A stretch of 8,941 bases of DNA from Ignavibacteriota bacterium (GCA_016209805.1 JACQVJ010000168.1:1-8941), one strand, 5' to 3'. Positions 1 through 7,644 are shown, numbered from the stretch's first letter. A program made the numbers and translations. The notes: a model not told the origin generated them from the letters alone.

Positions 1-1
1 A

Positions 2-232
2 CGCGTGATGCACGAGGCGTTAGGCAGCAGTCGTTACACGGAAACGAGGCGGCGACATCATATCTCATCCGTTACTGACATTTACAAACGATACAACGTG
101 ATCGAGTCTGCGAGGGCCCTCATACACGATGACACGATGAGGGCAACTTCGGCTTTACATGGCCTGAAAAAGAACCGCGCAACCGCAATGCTCCTCTGGC
201 TCTCTCACCAACTCCTCAAGAGAACTTCCTGA
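2..232 (+). CDS. Unassigned open frame, 5' end outside window
   Basis: A frame without stops runs from the left edge to a TGA at 230-232, seven bases before the HPr start. It could be the C-terminal end of an upstream operon gene, or an accidental opening. The product (about 76 residues visible) is rich in Arg and His in its first third and ends in a helix-like stretch with LKKNRATAMLLWLSHQLLKR. I recognise no family. An HPr kinase tail would make sense next to ptsH, and the last 26 residues vaguely share its Leu-Lys/Arg pattern, but the conserved segment expected before it is absent. The competing frame 1 is also open from the edge, to a TGA at 76-78, so the true upstream gene might end there instead, leaving 79-239 as leader. 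An inverted repeat with tandem octamers at 116-144 slightly favours non-coding DNA. Confidence 0.2.
   Translation, partial: RVMHEALGSSRYTETRRRHHISSVTDIYKRYNVIESARALIHDDTMRATSALHGLKKNRATAMLLWLSHQLLKRTS
116..144. repeat. 8-bp inverted repeat with tandem octamer in loop, upstream of ptsH
   Basis: GCCCTCAT (116-123) is perfectly complementary to ATGAGGGC (137-144), leaving a 13-nt loop. The octamer ACACGATG occurs twice in tandem (124-131 and 132-139), so the second copy runs into the right arm. The stem is GC-rich enough to form in RNA, but no U-run follows, so it is not an obvious intrinsic terminator. It could be a leader structure ahead of ptsH, or just coding sequence of the unassigned frame that spans it. 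Confidence 0.4.
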
Positions 233-239
233 GGAAGGC

Positions 240-506
240 ATGGTTGAATGTACGGTGACAATCAAGAACCGTGCGGGACTGCACACCCGACCGGCTGCCA
301 CGCTGGTCAAGACCGCATCCCGGTTTCAATCAGAATTCACAATATCCAAAGATGGATTTGACATCAACGGTAAGAGTATCATAGGGGTGATGACATTGGC
401 GGCGGAGCAAGGATCGACGCTACAACTTCGTTTCGAAGGCTCTGACGAGGAGGAGGCAATGAAATCAATCGTGGAGTTATTTGAACGCGGCTTTGACGAG
501 CAATAG
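240..506 (+). CDS. ptsH: HPr, PTS phosphocarrier protein
   Basis: HPr takes a phosphoryl group from enzyme I on a histidine and passes it to EIIA domains in the cytoplasm. The 88-residue product has the normal family length. The active-site motif AGLHTRPAA carries the phosphorylated His at residue 15, with Arg17 beside it. The segment NGKSIIGVMTLAA has Ser46, the site of ATP-dependent regulation by HPr kinase/phosphorylase in bacteria that own that enzyme; it matches the KSIMGVM-type sequence of Gram-positive HPr. Both sites are intact, so the protein can in principle serve transport and regulation. The start at 240 gives the usual distance to His15 and is preceded by a purine-rich GAGGAAGG (231-238), although the spacing is tight. 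The ptsI start follows one base after the TAG, indicating cotranscription. No HPr kinase is visible in the window. Confidence 0.96.
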   Translation: MVECTVTIKNRAGLHTRPAATLVKTASRFQSEFTISKDGFDINGKSIIGVMTLAAEQGSTLQLRFEGSDEEEAMKSIVELFERGFDEQ

Positions 507-507
507 C

Positions 508-2286
508 ATGGAACACGATCCGGGAAAGACATCGCAACAGGAATTGATTCTGAGCGGGATCCCCGCGGCGCCGGGAATCGCGATGGGACTGGCATATCTC
601 TACAGCAAACAGATGCCGCACATACAGATGAAGCCCATCCCCGAAAGCGAGGTGGAATCGGAGATTCTGCGATTGCAGTCAGCAATTGCCCGGGCAGAAA
701 AGGAACTCCGCAAGATTCTCTCTTTTGCCGAACAGAAGCTCGGGCCGCAGAGTGCGAAGATCTTCGAGGCACAGATTATGATCCTCAACGATCAGATCCT
801 GATAGGGACAATAGAAAAGCGCATCAAGGAAGAGCTACGGAACTCCGAATTCATTGTTTTCGATGAGATCGGAAAGTATCGCCGCATGATGATGTCCGCA
901 ACTGACGAGTACATGCACGAACGCGCACACGAACTTGACGATGTAACCAACAGGATCATTCGCTGCGTCCAGGATCAAAAGTTATTCTCGAGACTCGAGG
1001 GTGAATCCATCATCGTCTCCGAATCGCTCGCACCGGCGGACACCGTTATCTTCAGCCGCAACCAGATTCTCGGCTATGCGACAGATCTCGGCGGCATTAC
1101 TTCTCACGCTGCCCTGCTCTCGCGGTCGCTCAAAATTCCGGCGGTGGTGGGGTTACGGACTGCAACCAAGCAGATTCACACTGGAGACTTCATCGCTATA
1201 GACGGGTATGGAGGGATCATCGCGATCAATCCCACCGAAGAAACCATTGATGGGTTGAACCGGAAAGCGCAGCGGCTCAAAGAGTTTGAAGCAAAACTCG
1301 TGGGGATTGCCGGTTTACCGGCCGAAACGATCGATCACAAACGCTATGAGCTATCAGCCAATATCGAGTTCGCAGATGAAATCGAGTTTGCAATCTCTCA
1401 AGGCTCGAGGGGAATTGGCCTGTACCGTACTGAAAGCCAGTTGATTGGCCGTGCAAGCTTTCCCACCGAGGATGAACAGGCGCAAGACTACTCAACCGTC
1501 GCGGAAGGATTGTTTCCTCATCCGGTGATCTTCCGTACATTCGACATTGGCGGTGACAAGATTTCGCCCGAACCATATCACGAAGATAACCCTTTCCTCG
1601 GGTGGCGTGGGATCCGAGTGTCACTGGAGCGCCCTGAGATGTTTCTTGCTCAGTTGCGCGCCATTCTCCGCGCCAGCACGCGCAAGAACGTTCGTATCAT
1701 GCTTCCCATGGTATCGAGGCTGACTGAGGTTCGCCGCGCAAAGGAATATCTCAAACAGGCAAAAGAGGAATTAAAAGCAAGAGACACCCCCTTCGATTCT
1801 AAAATCAAGATCGGCGTAATGATCGAGGTCCCGTCAGCCGCGCTGCTCGCAAACGAAATATCCGCCGAAGTGGACTTCCTGAGCATTGGAACGAACGACC
1901 TCATCCAGTATATGCTTGCAGTCGATAGAGGCAATAGCGCTGTTGCGTCACTGTACCAAGACTTCAATCCCGCTGTGCTGCGTACGATTAAGATGGTAAT
2001 CGACGGCGGACACAAACAGGGAATCTGGGTCGGCATGTGTGGTGAAATGGCGGGCAACCCACTGGCGACGGTCTTGCTCGTGGGGCTCGGGCTGGATGAA
2101 TTCAGCGTCATTCCGTCGGTACTTCCGGAAATCAAGCAGATCATCCGTTCGATCAAGTACAAAGATGCCCGCAAAGTTGCCGACAAAGTACTCACCCTGT
2201 CAACAGAACCCGAGATCAGGGAGTACCTAACCACTGTGGTCAAGGCGAGAATTCCCGACATCCCACTCGAAGAGCAGAGCGGGTGA
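508..2286 (+). CDS. ptsI: PTS enzyme I (phosphoenolpyruvate-protein phosphotransferase)
   Basis: Enzyme I autophosphorylates from phosphoenolpyruvate and phosphorylates HPr, encoded just upstream. With the ATG at 508 it has 592 residues, slightly longer than the 575 of E. coli. The order is standard: N-terminal segment ILSGIPAAPGIAMG (residues about 14-27), HPr-binding helical region, phosphohistidine motif GGITSHAALLSRS with His200, then the PEP-binding TIM barrel with GIGLYRTES (Arg307), the signature FLSIGTNDLIQY (457-468) and GMCGEMAG holding the catalytic Cys511. All key residues are present. There is no N-terminal GAF domain, so it is the sugar-PTS form rather than the nitrogen form PtsP. 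The start at 508 lies one base after the HPr stop; a TTG at 481 is in frame and would overlap ptsH by 26 bases, but adds nothing family-like. Translational coupling to ptsH is likely, since only a weak GACGAG (495-500) precedes the ATG. Confidence 0.96.
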   Translation: MEHDPGKTSQQELILSGIPAAPGIAMGLAYLYSKQMPHIQMKPIPESEVESEILRLQSAIARAEKELRKILSFAEQKLGPQSAKIFEAQIMILNDQILIGTIEKRIKEELRNSEFIVFDEIGKYRRMMMSATDEYMHERAHELDDVTNRIIRCVQDQKLFSRLEGESIIVSESLAPADTVIFSRNQILGYATDLGGITSHAALLSRSLKIPAVVGLRTATKQIHTGDFIAIDGYGGIIAINPTEETIDGLNRKAQRLKEFEAKLVGIAGLPAETIDHKRYELSANIEFADEIEFAISQGSRGIGLYRTESQLIGRASFPTEDEQAQDYSTVAEGLFPHPVIFRTFDIGGDKISPEPYHEDNPFLGWRGIRVSLERPEMFLAQLRAILRASTRKNVRIMLPMVSRLTEVRRAKEYLKQAKEELKARDTPFDSKIKIGVMIEVPSAALLANEISAEVDFLSIGTNDLIQYMLAVDRGNSAVASLYQDFNPAVLRTIKMVIDGGHKQGIWVGMCGEMAGNPLATVLLVGLGLDEFSVIPSVLPEIKQIIRSIKYKDARKVADKVLTLSTEPEIREYLTTVVKARIPDIPLEEQSG

Positions 2287-2340
2287 GACCTCAATTCAAA
2301 CGAGCTGAAGTAGGCACACATCGATTCCATTGGAGACGTA

Positions 2341-3390
2341 ATGACGCTTGAAGAAATACGATCAGTCGATCCCACGGGAATGTATGACGCCATCAAAGGC
2401 TTCCCTTCCCAAGTCAGCGATGCAATAAGAATTGGCACAACAGCGCGTGTAAGAATCTCTGTTCGCAGACTGCAGAACATCGTCCTCACCGGTCTCGGCG
2501 GGTCGGCAATCGGGGGCGACTTGCTGAGGAGCTATCTTGCAGACGAACTCGACCTTCCTTTCATCGTAAATCGCAATTACACTCTTCCCCAGTTCGTCGG
2601 ACCGAAAACACTGGTGATCGTCTCGAGCTATTCGGGGAATACGGAAGAAACCATCGCGGCTTACAAAGAGGCTCTTCAACGAAACTCGCCAACACTGTGT
2701 ATCACGTCCAATGGAGTGATTGAAGGTTTGGCGCGCAGAAAAAAATCACCATTGATAAGCATCCCGGGAGGATTCCAACCTCGTGCAGCGCTTGGATACT
2801 CGTTCTTTCCCCTGCTCATTACCATGGCCAGGCTTGGCCTCGTCAGAAACAAAGATCGCGAAATCAAAGAAACCCTCGCCCTTCTTCAGTCGAAGTCGAA
2901 AAAATACGCGGACTGTGAATCGGCAGAAAACCATGCGTTGCGGCTGGCGCAGCAGCTTTTCGGTAGATTGGGTGTTGTCTACTCTTCAACGGAGCGGTTC
3001 GATGCCGTGGGCACGCGCTGGCGCGGACAAACTGCCGAGAATGGAAAGTCATTGATGTTCGGAAATGTCTTCCCCGAAATGAACCATAACGAGCTGGTCG
3101 GATGGAAGACTCTGAAGGAGCAGATGCTCGAAATGCAGGTGTTCTTCCTGAGAGACAAGGATGACCATCACAGGGTGCAAGCGCGCATGAACCTCACCAA
3201 GCAGATTATCAGCGAACATACATCGCATATTACAGAAGTGTGGAGCGAGGGCCGCACATTGCTCGCGAGAATGTTCTCGTTGATTTACCTTGGTGACTGG
3301 ACAAGCTACTATCTGGCAATCCTCAACAGGGTAGATCCAATGCCTGTCTACATCATAGACTATTTGAAAGAAGAACTCGGGAAGGCATAA
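2341..3390 (+). CDS. Bifunctional phosphoglucose/phosphomannose isomerase
   Basis: The 349-residue product belongs to the SIS-fold PGI/PMI family, which interconverts fructose 6-phosphate with glucose 6-phosphate and mannose 6-phosphate. Visible hallmarks are the phosphate-binding motifs GLGGSAIGGDL (51-61) and SSYSGNTEET (95-104), the QPRAALGY segment with Arg148, and the second SIS domain with RWRGQTAENGKS followed by FPEMNHNELVGW (244-255). Glu233 and His249 have the same 16-residue spacing as the catalytic pair Glu203/His219 reported for the Pyrobaculum aerophilum enzyme, so the active site looks complete. GGAG at 2332-2335 is a good ribosome binding site for the ATG at 2341. It lies 54 bases behind ptsI with no terminator, so it is probably in the same operon and would feed incoming hexose phosphates into glycolysis or mannose metabolism. 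The annotation cannot tell the preferred substrate; a strict PGI or PMI is possible. Confidence 0.92.
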   Translation: MTLEEIRSVDPTGMYDAIKGFPSQVSDAIRIGTTARVRISVRRLQNIVLTGLGGSAIGGDLLRSYLADELDLPFIVNRNYTLPQFVGPKTLVIVSSYSGNTEETIAAYKEALQRNSPTLCITSNGVIEGLARRKKSPLISIPGGFQPRAALGYSFFPLLITMARLGLVRNKDREIKETLALLQSKSKKYADCESAENHALRLAQQLFGRLGVVYSSTERFDAVGTRWRGQTAENGKSLMFGNVFPEMNHNELVGWKTLKEQMLEMQVFFLRDKDDHHRVQARMNLTKQIISEHTSHITEVWSEGRTLLARMFSLIYLGDWTSYYLAILNRVDPMPVYIIDYLKEELGKA

Positions 3391-3405
3391 GCCCTCCATT
3401 TCCTT
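3380..3405 (+). terminator. Possible weak terminator after the isomerase gene
   Basis: GGAAGGC (3380-3386) can pair with GCCCTCC (3391-3397) across a 4-nt ATAA loop with one mismatch, followed by the pyrimidine-rich ATTTCCTT. The stem overlaps the stop codon and the tail is not a true U-run, so this is a weak candidate. Its position at the boundary between the sugar operon and the envelope operon is what makes it worth listing. Confidence 0.25.
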
Positions 3406-3434
3406 CACCAGACGACAACTGAGAACGAATTTCC

Positions 3435-3530
3435 ATGACCAAGGAACACAGAATTGCAATTGTGGTAGCCATCATTACCTTTGGATTGATCCTGCTGGTC
3501 ACCGTCTTTCGCAGTGGCACATCATGGTAG
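3435..3530 (+). CDS. Small predicted single-span membrane protein (31 aa)
   Basis: An ATG at 3435 opens a 31-codon frame ending in TAG at 3528-3530. The product starts MTKEHR, continues with an uninterrupted hydrophobic stretch IAIVVAIITFGLILLVTVF (residues 7-25) and ends RSGTSW. That is a classic small membrane protein layout: charged N-terminus, about 19 hydrophobic residues, short polar tail. Such a run is unlikely to arise by accident in DNA whose other frames are unremarkable. The ribosome binding site is weak (GAGAA at 3421-3425). The gene lies 44 bases behind the isomerase and upstream of the promoter proposed for the envelope operon, so it could be the last gene of the sugar operon. 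I know no family for it; function is unknown. It could still be a chance frame. Confidence 0.45.
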   Translation: MTKEHRIAIVVAIITFGLILLVTVFRSGTSW

Positions 3531-3572
3531 CTCAAATGTCTTGAGGTCACCATACCGGGAAAGCGTCCCAAC

Positions 3573-3584
3573 CACTTGCAAGTG
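3573..3584. promoter_or_regulatory. 12-bp palindrome over the -35 box (candidate operator)
   Basis: CACTTGCAAGTG is a perfect 12-bp palindrome that contains the proposed -35 hexamer TTGCAA. Flanking CAAC (3569-3572) and GTTG (3584-3587) add imperfect symmetry shifted by one base. The placement is what a repressor site would need, but about two 12-bp palindromes are expected by chance in a window of this size, so the operator role is only a suggestion. Confidence 0.3.
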
Positions 3585-3604
3585 TTGCCCAATCTCTCTA
3601 TACT
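3576..3604 (+). promoter_or_regulatory. Sigma70-type promoter for the envelope operon
   Basis: TTGCAA (3576-3581) and TATACT (3599-3604) are separated by exactly 17 bases, each matching the sigma70 consensus at four and five of six positions. Transcription would begin near 3611, giving a leader of roughly 57 bases to the ATG at 3668. It sits in the only sizeable gap before the three overlapping envelope genes, which have no other room for a promoter. Confidence 0.6.
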
Positions 3605-3667
3605 AAATCCGAGACACCACCATCCTGCCCCCGGTCTGTCATACGAATCGTGAGTGATGGGTCTGCG

Positions 3668-6493
3668 ATGAAATCATGCTTTCCCCGCTGTCTGGCATTC
3701 TTGCTGCTGCTGTTGCTCGCCACAGATGCTTCGGCTCAGTTCTTCTATTTTGGCCGGAACAAGATCCAGTACACCGAATTCGACTGGCACGTCCTCAAGA
3801 CCGAACACTTCGATATCTATTACTACCCCGAGATGAAGGATCTCGCCGAGCGCGGAGCGTTCTTCGCCGAAGAGGCCTTTAAGGATCTCGAATTGAAATT
3901 CAACCACACTCTGAACAGCCGCGTTCCGCTCATCTTCTACAGTTCCCATCTTCACTTCCAGCAGACGAATACAACAGGCGGTTTCATACCGGAAGGTGTA
4001 GGAGGCTTCTTTGAGTTTCTCAAAGGCCGGGTCGTAATTCCTTCCGATGGATCGACAAACGGATTCCGGCATGTTATCCGCCACGAACTTGTGCACGTGT
4101 TCATGCACAGCAAAGTCAGCCGCGTGATGACCGACCACCGGAAGCCTCAGGATCGGCTTCCCCCACTTTGGTTCACTGAAGGACTTGCCGAATACTGGTC
4201 CACGGAGTGGGACACACAGGCCGAAATGGTATTGCGCGATGCCGTACTCAGCGACATCGTTGTTGGTCTGAATGACATGGACAGAATCTATGGTTCCTTC
4301 CTGATGTACAAAGAAGGGCAGGCGGTCCTTGAATACATCGGCAGGACATACGGTGAGGAGAAGATTCTCCTGCTCATGGAGAATTTCTGGAAGGAAAGCT
4401 CGTTCCAGGAAGTGTTCGGGCTGACGCTCGGAAAGCGGTACAAAGATTTCGATGAGGAATGGCTTTATGCCTTGAAGAAGAAGTATTATCCACTCCTTGC
4501 TGCTCATGATGCGCCGAGCAGCGTCACCAAGAAGATAGTTTCCGAAGGGTTCAACTTCAAGCCCGTGGTATTTGAGCACGACACAACACGGGAGGTCTTC
4601 TTTATCGGAAACAAAACTGGATACACCGGTATTTACAAGAAAAACCTCGATGCCAAAGGGGATGCTCCGGCAGTCAATGTCATTGAAGGAGAAAAGTCGG
4701 ACGAGTTTGAGACGTTCCATCCGTTCAAAAGCAGGATCGACATCTCCAAGTACGGAGTCCTCGCATTTGTTACGAAGAGTGGAGAAACCGATGCACTGCA
4801 TCTTTATGACGTTGTCACAAACAAAGTAGAGCAGACCTTCCGCTTCCGTAATCTCGTTAGCTTCGGATCCACGTCATGGGCGCCGGATGGCAAACGGCTC
4901 GTGTTTTCGGCTATCGACATGGCAGGGAATAACGATCTGTATCTGCTCAATACCGAAACGCGCGAGTTGCGCCGCCTGACCCACGATTATTATGACGATC
5001 GTGATCCTGCGTGGTCTCCCGAAGCGGACAAGATCGCATTCAGTTCCGACAGGACACCTTTTGGTTCAGAAGGAACGTACAATCTCTTCCTTTACGATGT
5101 GAATACTGGCGTCATTGATTACCTGACATACGGCGATGAAAACGCAAACTCACCTTCATGGTCGAAGGACGGATCAAAGCTGGCCTTCACGAGCGACGTT
5201 GGCGGTGCACAGAACATCTGGATCATAGATATGAACAAGGAGCCAAATGAGGGAATGCGGTCGATGACGAAAGTAACACATTTTACCACAGCTGCTTTCG
5301 ATCCCGCATGGACCTCGTCTGGTGATCTCGTGTTTGCAGCCTTCGAGAAGTTCAGCTTCCAGATACGCATGGTAAAGGACATCATCGCCGTGGCCGACAC
5401 CTCGACAACCGTGAAGTTGATCGATCTATATCAAAAAGAAAAACCATGGGAGGCACAATCAATTGCAGGAACGTCGGAAGTCAAGACCTTCAGGTATCAG
5501 GGAGACTACAGCTTTGACATTGCGCAGAGTGCCATCTCCACCGATCCGGTGTTTGGCACAGCCGGCGGAGCATTTATCGCATTGAGCGACTTGCTCGGCA
5601 ACGATCAATACTATTTCCTCCTGTACAATACAGCCCAGTCACAGGATGAGCTTCTCTCGAGCTTCAATGTTGCAATCTCACGCATCTCGCTGAAACAGCG
5701 AACAAGTTTTGCCTACGGCATCTATCGATTTGCAGGCCGACGCTACGATCTCACCGACAGGGATGAGTTCTTTTTCGAGCGGGTCTTCGGCGGGTACTTT
5801 GCCTTCGCCTATCCGCTCACCAAATTCCAGCGCGTCGAAGCATCGGTCAGCCTCAGCAATTCCAATAAAGAAGTGTTCGGAACAATCGAAGACCGGAAGG
5901 CGCTGCTCTTATCGAACGCCATTGCGTTTACACATGACAACTCACTCTGGGGACCCAGCGGCCCGCTTGACGGTAGTCGCTTCAATCTGACTTTGGCGTT
6001 CACATCGGATATCCAGTACTCGAACGTCAACTATTATACGGTCATCTTCGACTACCGGCATTACATGAGACTGTCTCAGCGAAGCGCGTTTGCCTCACGC
6101 TTCTGGCTGTTCTACAACAGCGGGAAGGAGTCGCGTCGATTCGTAATGGGAGGGAGCTGGGATCTGCGCGGGTGGCCTCGATGGAGTCTCCGTGGTGAGA
6201 AACTCTGGCTCACAAGCCAGGAGCTTCGCTTCCCCTTCATCGATCAGTTTGCCGTACAGTTTCCCTTCGGCGGAGTAAGCTTCTGGTCGATACGGGGGGC
6301 ATTGTTTATCGATGCCGGAAGTGCGTGGGACACCAAGTATAGAACAACCTATGGAAGCATGGGCGGTGGGCTGCGAATGAACTTCGGCGGTGTGCTTGTT
6401 CTGCGATACGATATCGGAAAACGCATCGAGGAGAACTTCTCCAAGCTGCAAAAGGGCCTTTTTCACCAATTCTTCTTCGGATGGGATTTCTGA
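3668..6493 (+). CDS. Outer-membrane fusion: gluzincin peptidase domain, TolB-like propeller, BamA-like barrel
   Basis: This is a 941-residue exported protein with three parts. (1) A signal peptide, with FLLLLLLATDASA (11-23) before a likely cut at Ala23-Gln24, then a peptidase-MA-like gluzincin domain: HELVH at 139-143 and WFTEGLAEYW with Glu171 as the expected third zinc ligand. (2) Residues about 290-575 form six PD40-type blades, clearest at SWAPDGKRLVFSA, AWSPEADKIAFSSD, SWSKDGSKLAFTSD and AWTSSGDLVFAA, as in six-bladed TolB. (3) About 610-941 is a bacterial-surface-antigen (Omp85) barrel: GGSWDLRGW (828-836) is the counterpart of the VRGF motif, followed by ELRFPF, ALFIDAGSAW and GGGLRMNFGG, with a C-terminal Phe as needed for barrel insertion. 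No POTRA domain is seen; propeller and peptidase would lie in the periplasm. The start at 3668 is chosen because the signal peptide begins there; a GTG at 3650 is in frame but adds only MSDGSA. It could be an assembly or transport factor or a secreted-protein processor; function is unproven. Confidence 0.88.
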   Translation: MKSCFPRCLAFLLLLLLATDASAQFFYFGRNKIQYTEFDWHVLKTEHFDIYYYPEMKDLAERGAFFAEEAFKDLELKFNHTLNSRVPLIFYSSHLHFQQTNTTGGFIPEGVGGFFEFLKGRVVIPSDGSTNGFRHVIRHELVHVFMHSKVSRVMTDHRKPQDRLPPLWFTEGLAEYWSTEWDTQAEMVLRDAVLSDIVVGLNDMDRIYGSFLMYKEGQAVLEYIGRTYGEEKILLLMENFWKESSFQEVFGLTLGKRYKDFDEEWLYALKKKYYPLLAAHDAPSSVTKKIVSEGFNFKPVVFEHDTTREVFFIGNKTGYTGIYKKNLDAKGDAPAVNVIEGEKSDEFETFHPFKSRIDISKYGVLAFVTKSGETDALHLYDVVTNKVEQTFRFRNLVSFGSTSWAPDGKRLVFSAIDMAGNNDLYLLNTETRELRRLTHDYYDDRDPAWSPEADKIAFSSDRTPFGSEGTYNLFLYDVNTGVIDYLTYGDENANSPSWSKDGSKLAFTSDVGGAQNIWIIDMNKEPNEGMRSMTKVTHFTTAAFDPAWTSSGDLVFAAFEKFSFQIRMVKDIIAVADTSTTVKLIDLYQKEKPWEAQSIAGTSEVKTFRYQGDYSFDIAQSAISTDPVFGTAGGAFIALSDLLGNDQYYFLLYNTAQSQDELLSSFNVAISRISLKQRTSFAYGIYRFAGRRYDLTDRDEFFFERVFGGYFAFAYPLTKFQRVEASVSLSNSNKEVFGTIEDRKALLLSNAIAFTHDNSLWGPSGPLDGSRFNLTLAFTSDIQYSNVNYYTVIFDYRHYMRLSQRSAFASRFWLFYNSGKESRRFVMGGSWDLRGWPRWSLRGEKLWLTSQELRFPFIDQFAVQFPFGGVSFWSIRGALFIDAGSAWDTKYRTTYGSMGGGLRMNFGGVLVLRYDIGKRIEENFSKLQKGLFHQFFFGWDF

Positions 6494-7644
6494 GAACCAT
6501 ATCGTTTCTGTTGATCCTGTCGATAGGTCCCGCTGTCTTGGTGGGATGCGGCGGACTTAAGCTTGACCATGCCGTCCGGAGTTCTCCTGATGACTGGCCG
6601 ATGTTTGCGCGCACCGAAACACGGTCGAACGTCGCCATCCAGAGTATTCTCCCGCCCCTCTCTCTTCAATGGGAATACGATGTCACGGGAGGGATAGGAA
6701 ATGGATCTCCGTTGATCGTTGACACGCTCGTGATCGTTGGAAATTTGCGCGGCGAGCTGTACGTGATCAGTGCAAATAATGGCAACCGCCTTGGTTGGGT
6801 ATCCCTCGGAGATGCAATTCAGGGATCTCCTGTCGTTGATGGAAGCGTCGCATTCGTGGCTACGTCAAACTCTCGCGAATCGCTGGTCGCATTCGACCTT
6901 AGTGAGGGATCGTTTCGATGGAAACGTGAATATGGCGACCTTGAGGTCTCTCCTCTTCTGTTCGAACAGAGGCTTTATTTCGGCAACACAAGTGGTACTT
7001 TCTATTGTGTCGAACGCGACAAGGGTGAATTGCTCTGGAAGTTTGAGCTGCCGGGCAACGAAAAACGCAAGGGAATTCGTTCTTCGGCTGCAGCGGTCGA
7101 AAAGACCGTTGTGTTCGGCGCGGAGGATGGTTCCGTCTACGCGCTCGATGCCGAGACCGGGAAACAACGATGGAGGTACCGAACCAGCGCACCCGTGGTT
7201 GCCGCACCGGCAGTAATGGATAGTGTAGTCTACGTCGCCACTCTCGGTGGGTTGCTCCATGCAATCGAGCTTTCCAGCGGAAAACCGAAATGGGAATTCG
7301 CTGCGGGCTCTCCGCTGTACGCCTCTCCATCTTTCGCACCGGGAACTGTGGTGCTTGGTACAACCGGCGGAAAGCTTATCGCACTCAACGCAGGTGATGG
7401 TTCAAATACTTGGACAACCAATCTTGATGGTGTCATCAATTCGTCGGCGGTTGTTTCCGGAAATATTGCCTATGTGGGGACACTCAAAAAGGAGCTGTTC
7501 GCAGTGAACGTCTCCACCGGATCAATCGTCTGGAAGCAAAGTGTGGAGGGGCGAATCAAGACGACGCCAGCCGTAGCGAGAAACCGTGTAGTCGTAGCAA
7601 CGGATGAGCGACTGATACTCTCGTTCAAGGGAGAGGAACAATGA
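6481..7644 (+). CDS. BamB-like PQQ-propeller lipoprotein
   Basis: The 387-residue product begins with a lipoprotein signal: Arg5, a hydrophobic core, and the lipobox LVGC with Cys23, followed by GlyGly. The rest is a beta-propeller of PQQ-type repeats, each ending in a Gly-x-x-x-Trp-type strand. I count eight Trp positions (LQWEYDV, LGWVSLG, FRWKREY, LLWKFEL, QRWRYRT, PKWEFAA, NTWTTNL, IVWKQSV), matching the eight blades of BamB, with the N-terminal strand probably closing the ring. No enzyme active site or PQQ ligand set is apparent, so a scaffold role as in BamB is more likely than a dehydrogenase. The start overlaps the end of the barrel gene by 13 bases and has little ribosome binding site of its own, implying translational coupling. 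Its partner is presumably the BamA-like barrel encoded just upstream; whether this is the housekeeping BamB or a paralogue cannot be decided here. Confidence 0.85.
   Translation: MGFLRTISFLLILSIGPAVLVGCGGLKLDHAVRSSPDDWPMFARTETRSNVAIQSILPPLSLQWEYDVTGGIGNGSPLIVDTLVIVGNLRGELYVISANNGNRLGWVSLGDAIQGSPVVDGSVAFVATSNSRESLVAFDLSEGSFRWKREYGDLEVSPLLFEQRLYFGNTSGTFYCVERDKGELLWKFELPGNEKRKGIRSSAAAVEKTVVFGAEDGSVYALDAETGKQRWRYRTSAPVVAAPAVMDSVVYVATLGGLLHAIELSSGKPKWEFAAGSPLYASPSFAPGTVVLGTTGGKLIALNAGDGSNTWTTNLDGVINSSAVVSGNIAYVGTLKKELFAVNVSTGSIVWKQSVEGRIKTTPAVARNRVVVATDERLILSFKGEEQ

Noticed and set aside
2..232. Upstream frame as the C-terminus of HPr kinase
   Set aside because: Only a loose Leu/Lys pattern at the very end agrees; the conserved segment that precedes it in HPr kinase is missing in all three forward frames.
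481..507. Upstream TTG start for enzyme I inside ptsH
   Set aside because: It would overlap HPr by 26 bases and add nine residues not typical of the family; the ATG at 508 directly after the HPr stop is preferred.
1650..2489. Reverse-strand frame of 279 codons opposite ptsI and the start of the isomerase gene
   Set aside because: It spans two real genes on the other strand and is serine-rich low-information sequence, typical of an antisense shadow.
3650..3667. GTG start for the large outer-membrane protein
   Set aside because: It places MSDGSA before the natural signal-peptide start and lacks a ribosome binding site; the ATG at 3668 is the better choice, though not proven.
3674..4801. Long reverse-strand frame of 375 codons opposite the peptidase region
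   Set aside because: It lies wholly opposite a well-supported gene. Its glutamine run is just the complement of the leucine CTG codons in the signal peptide, and it shows no domain motifs.
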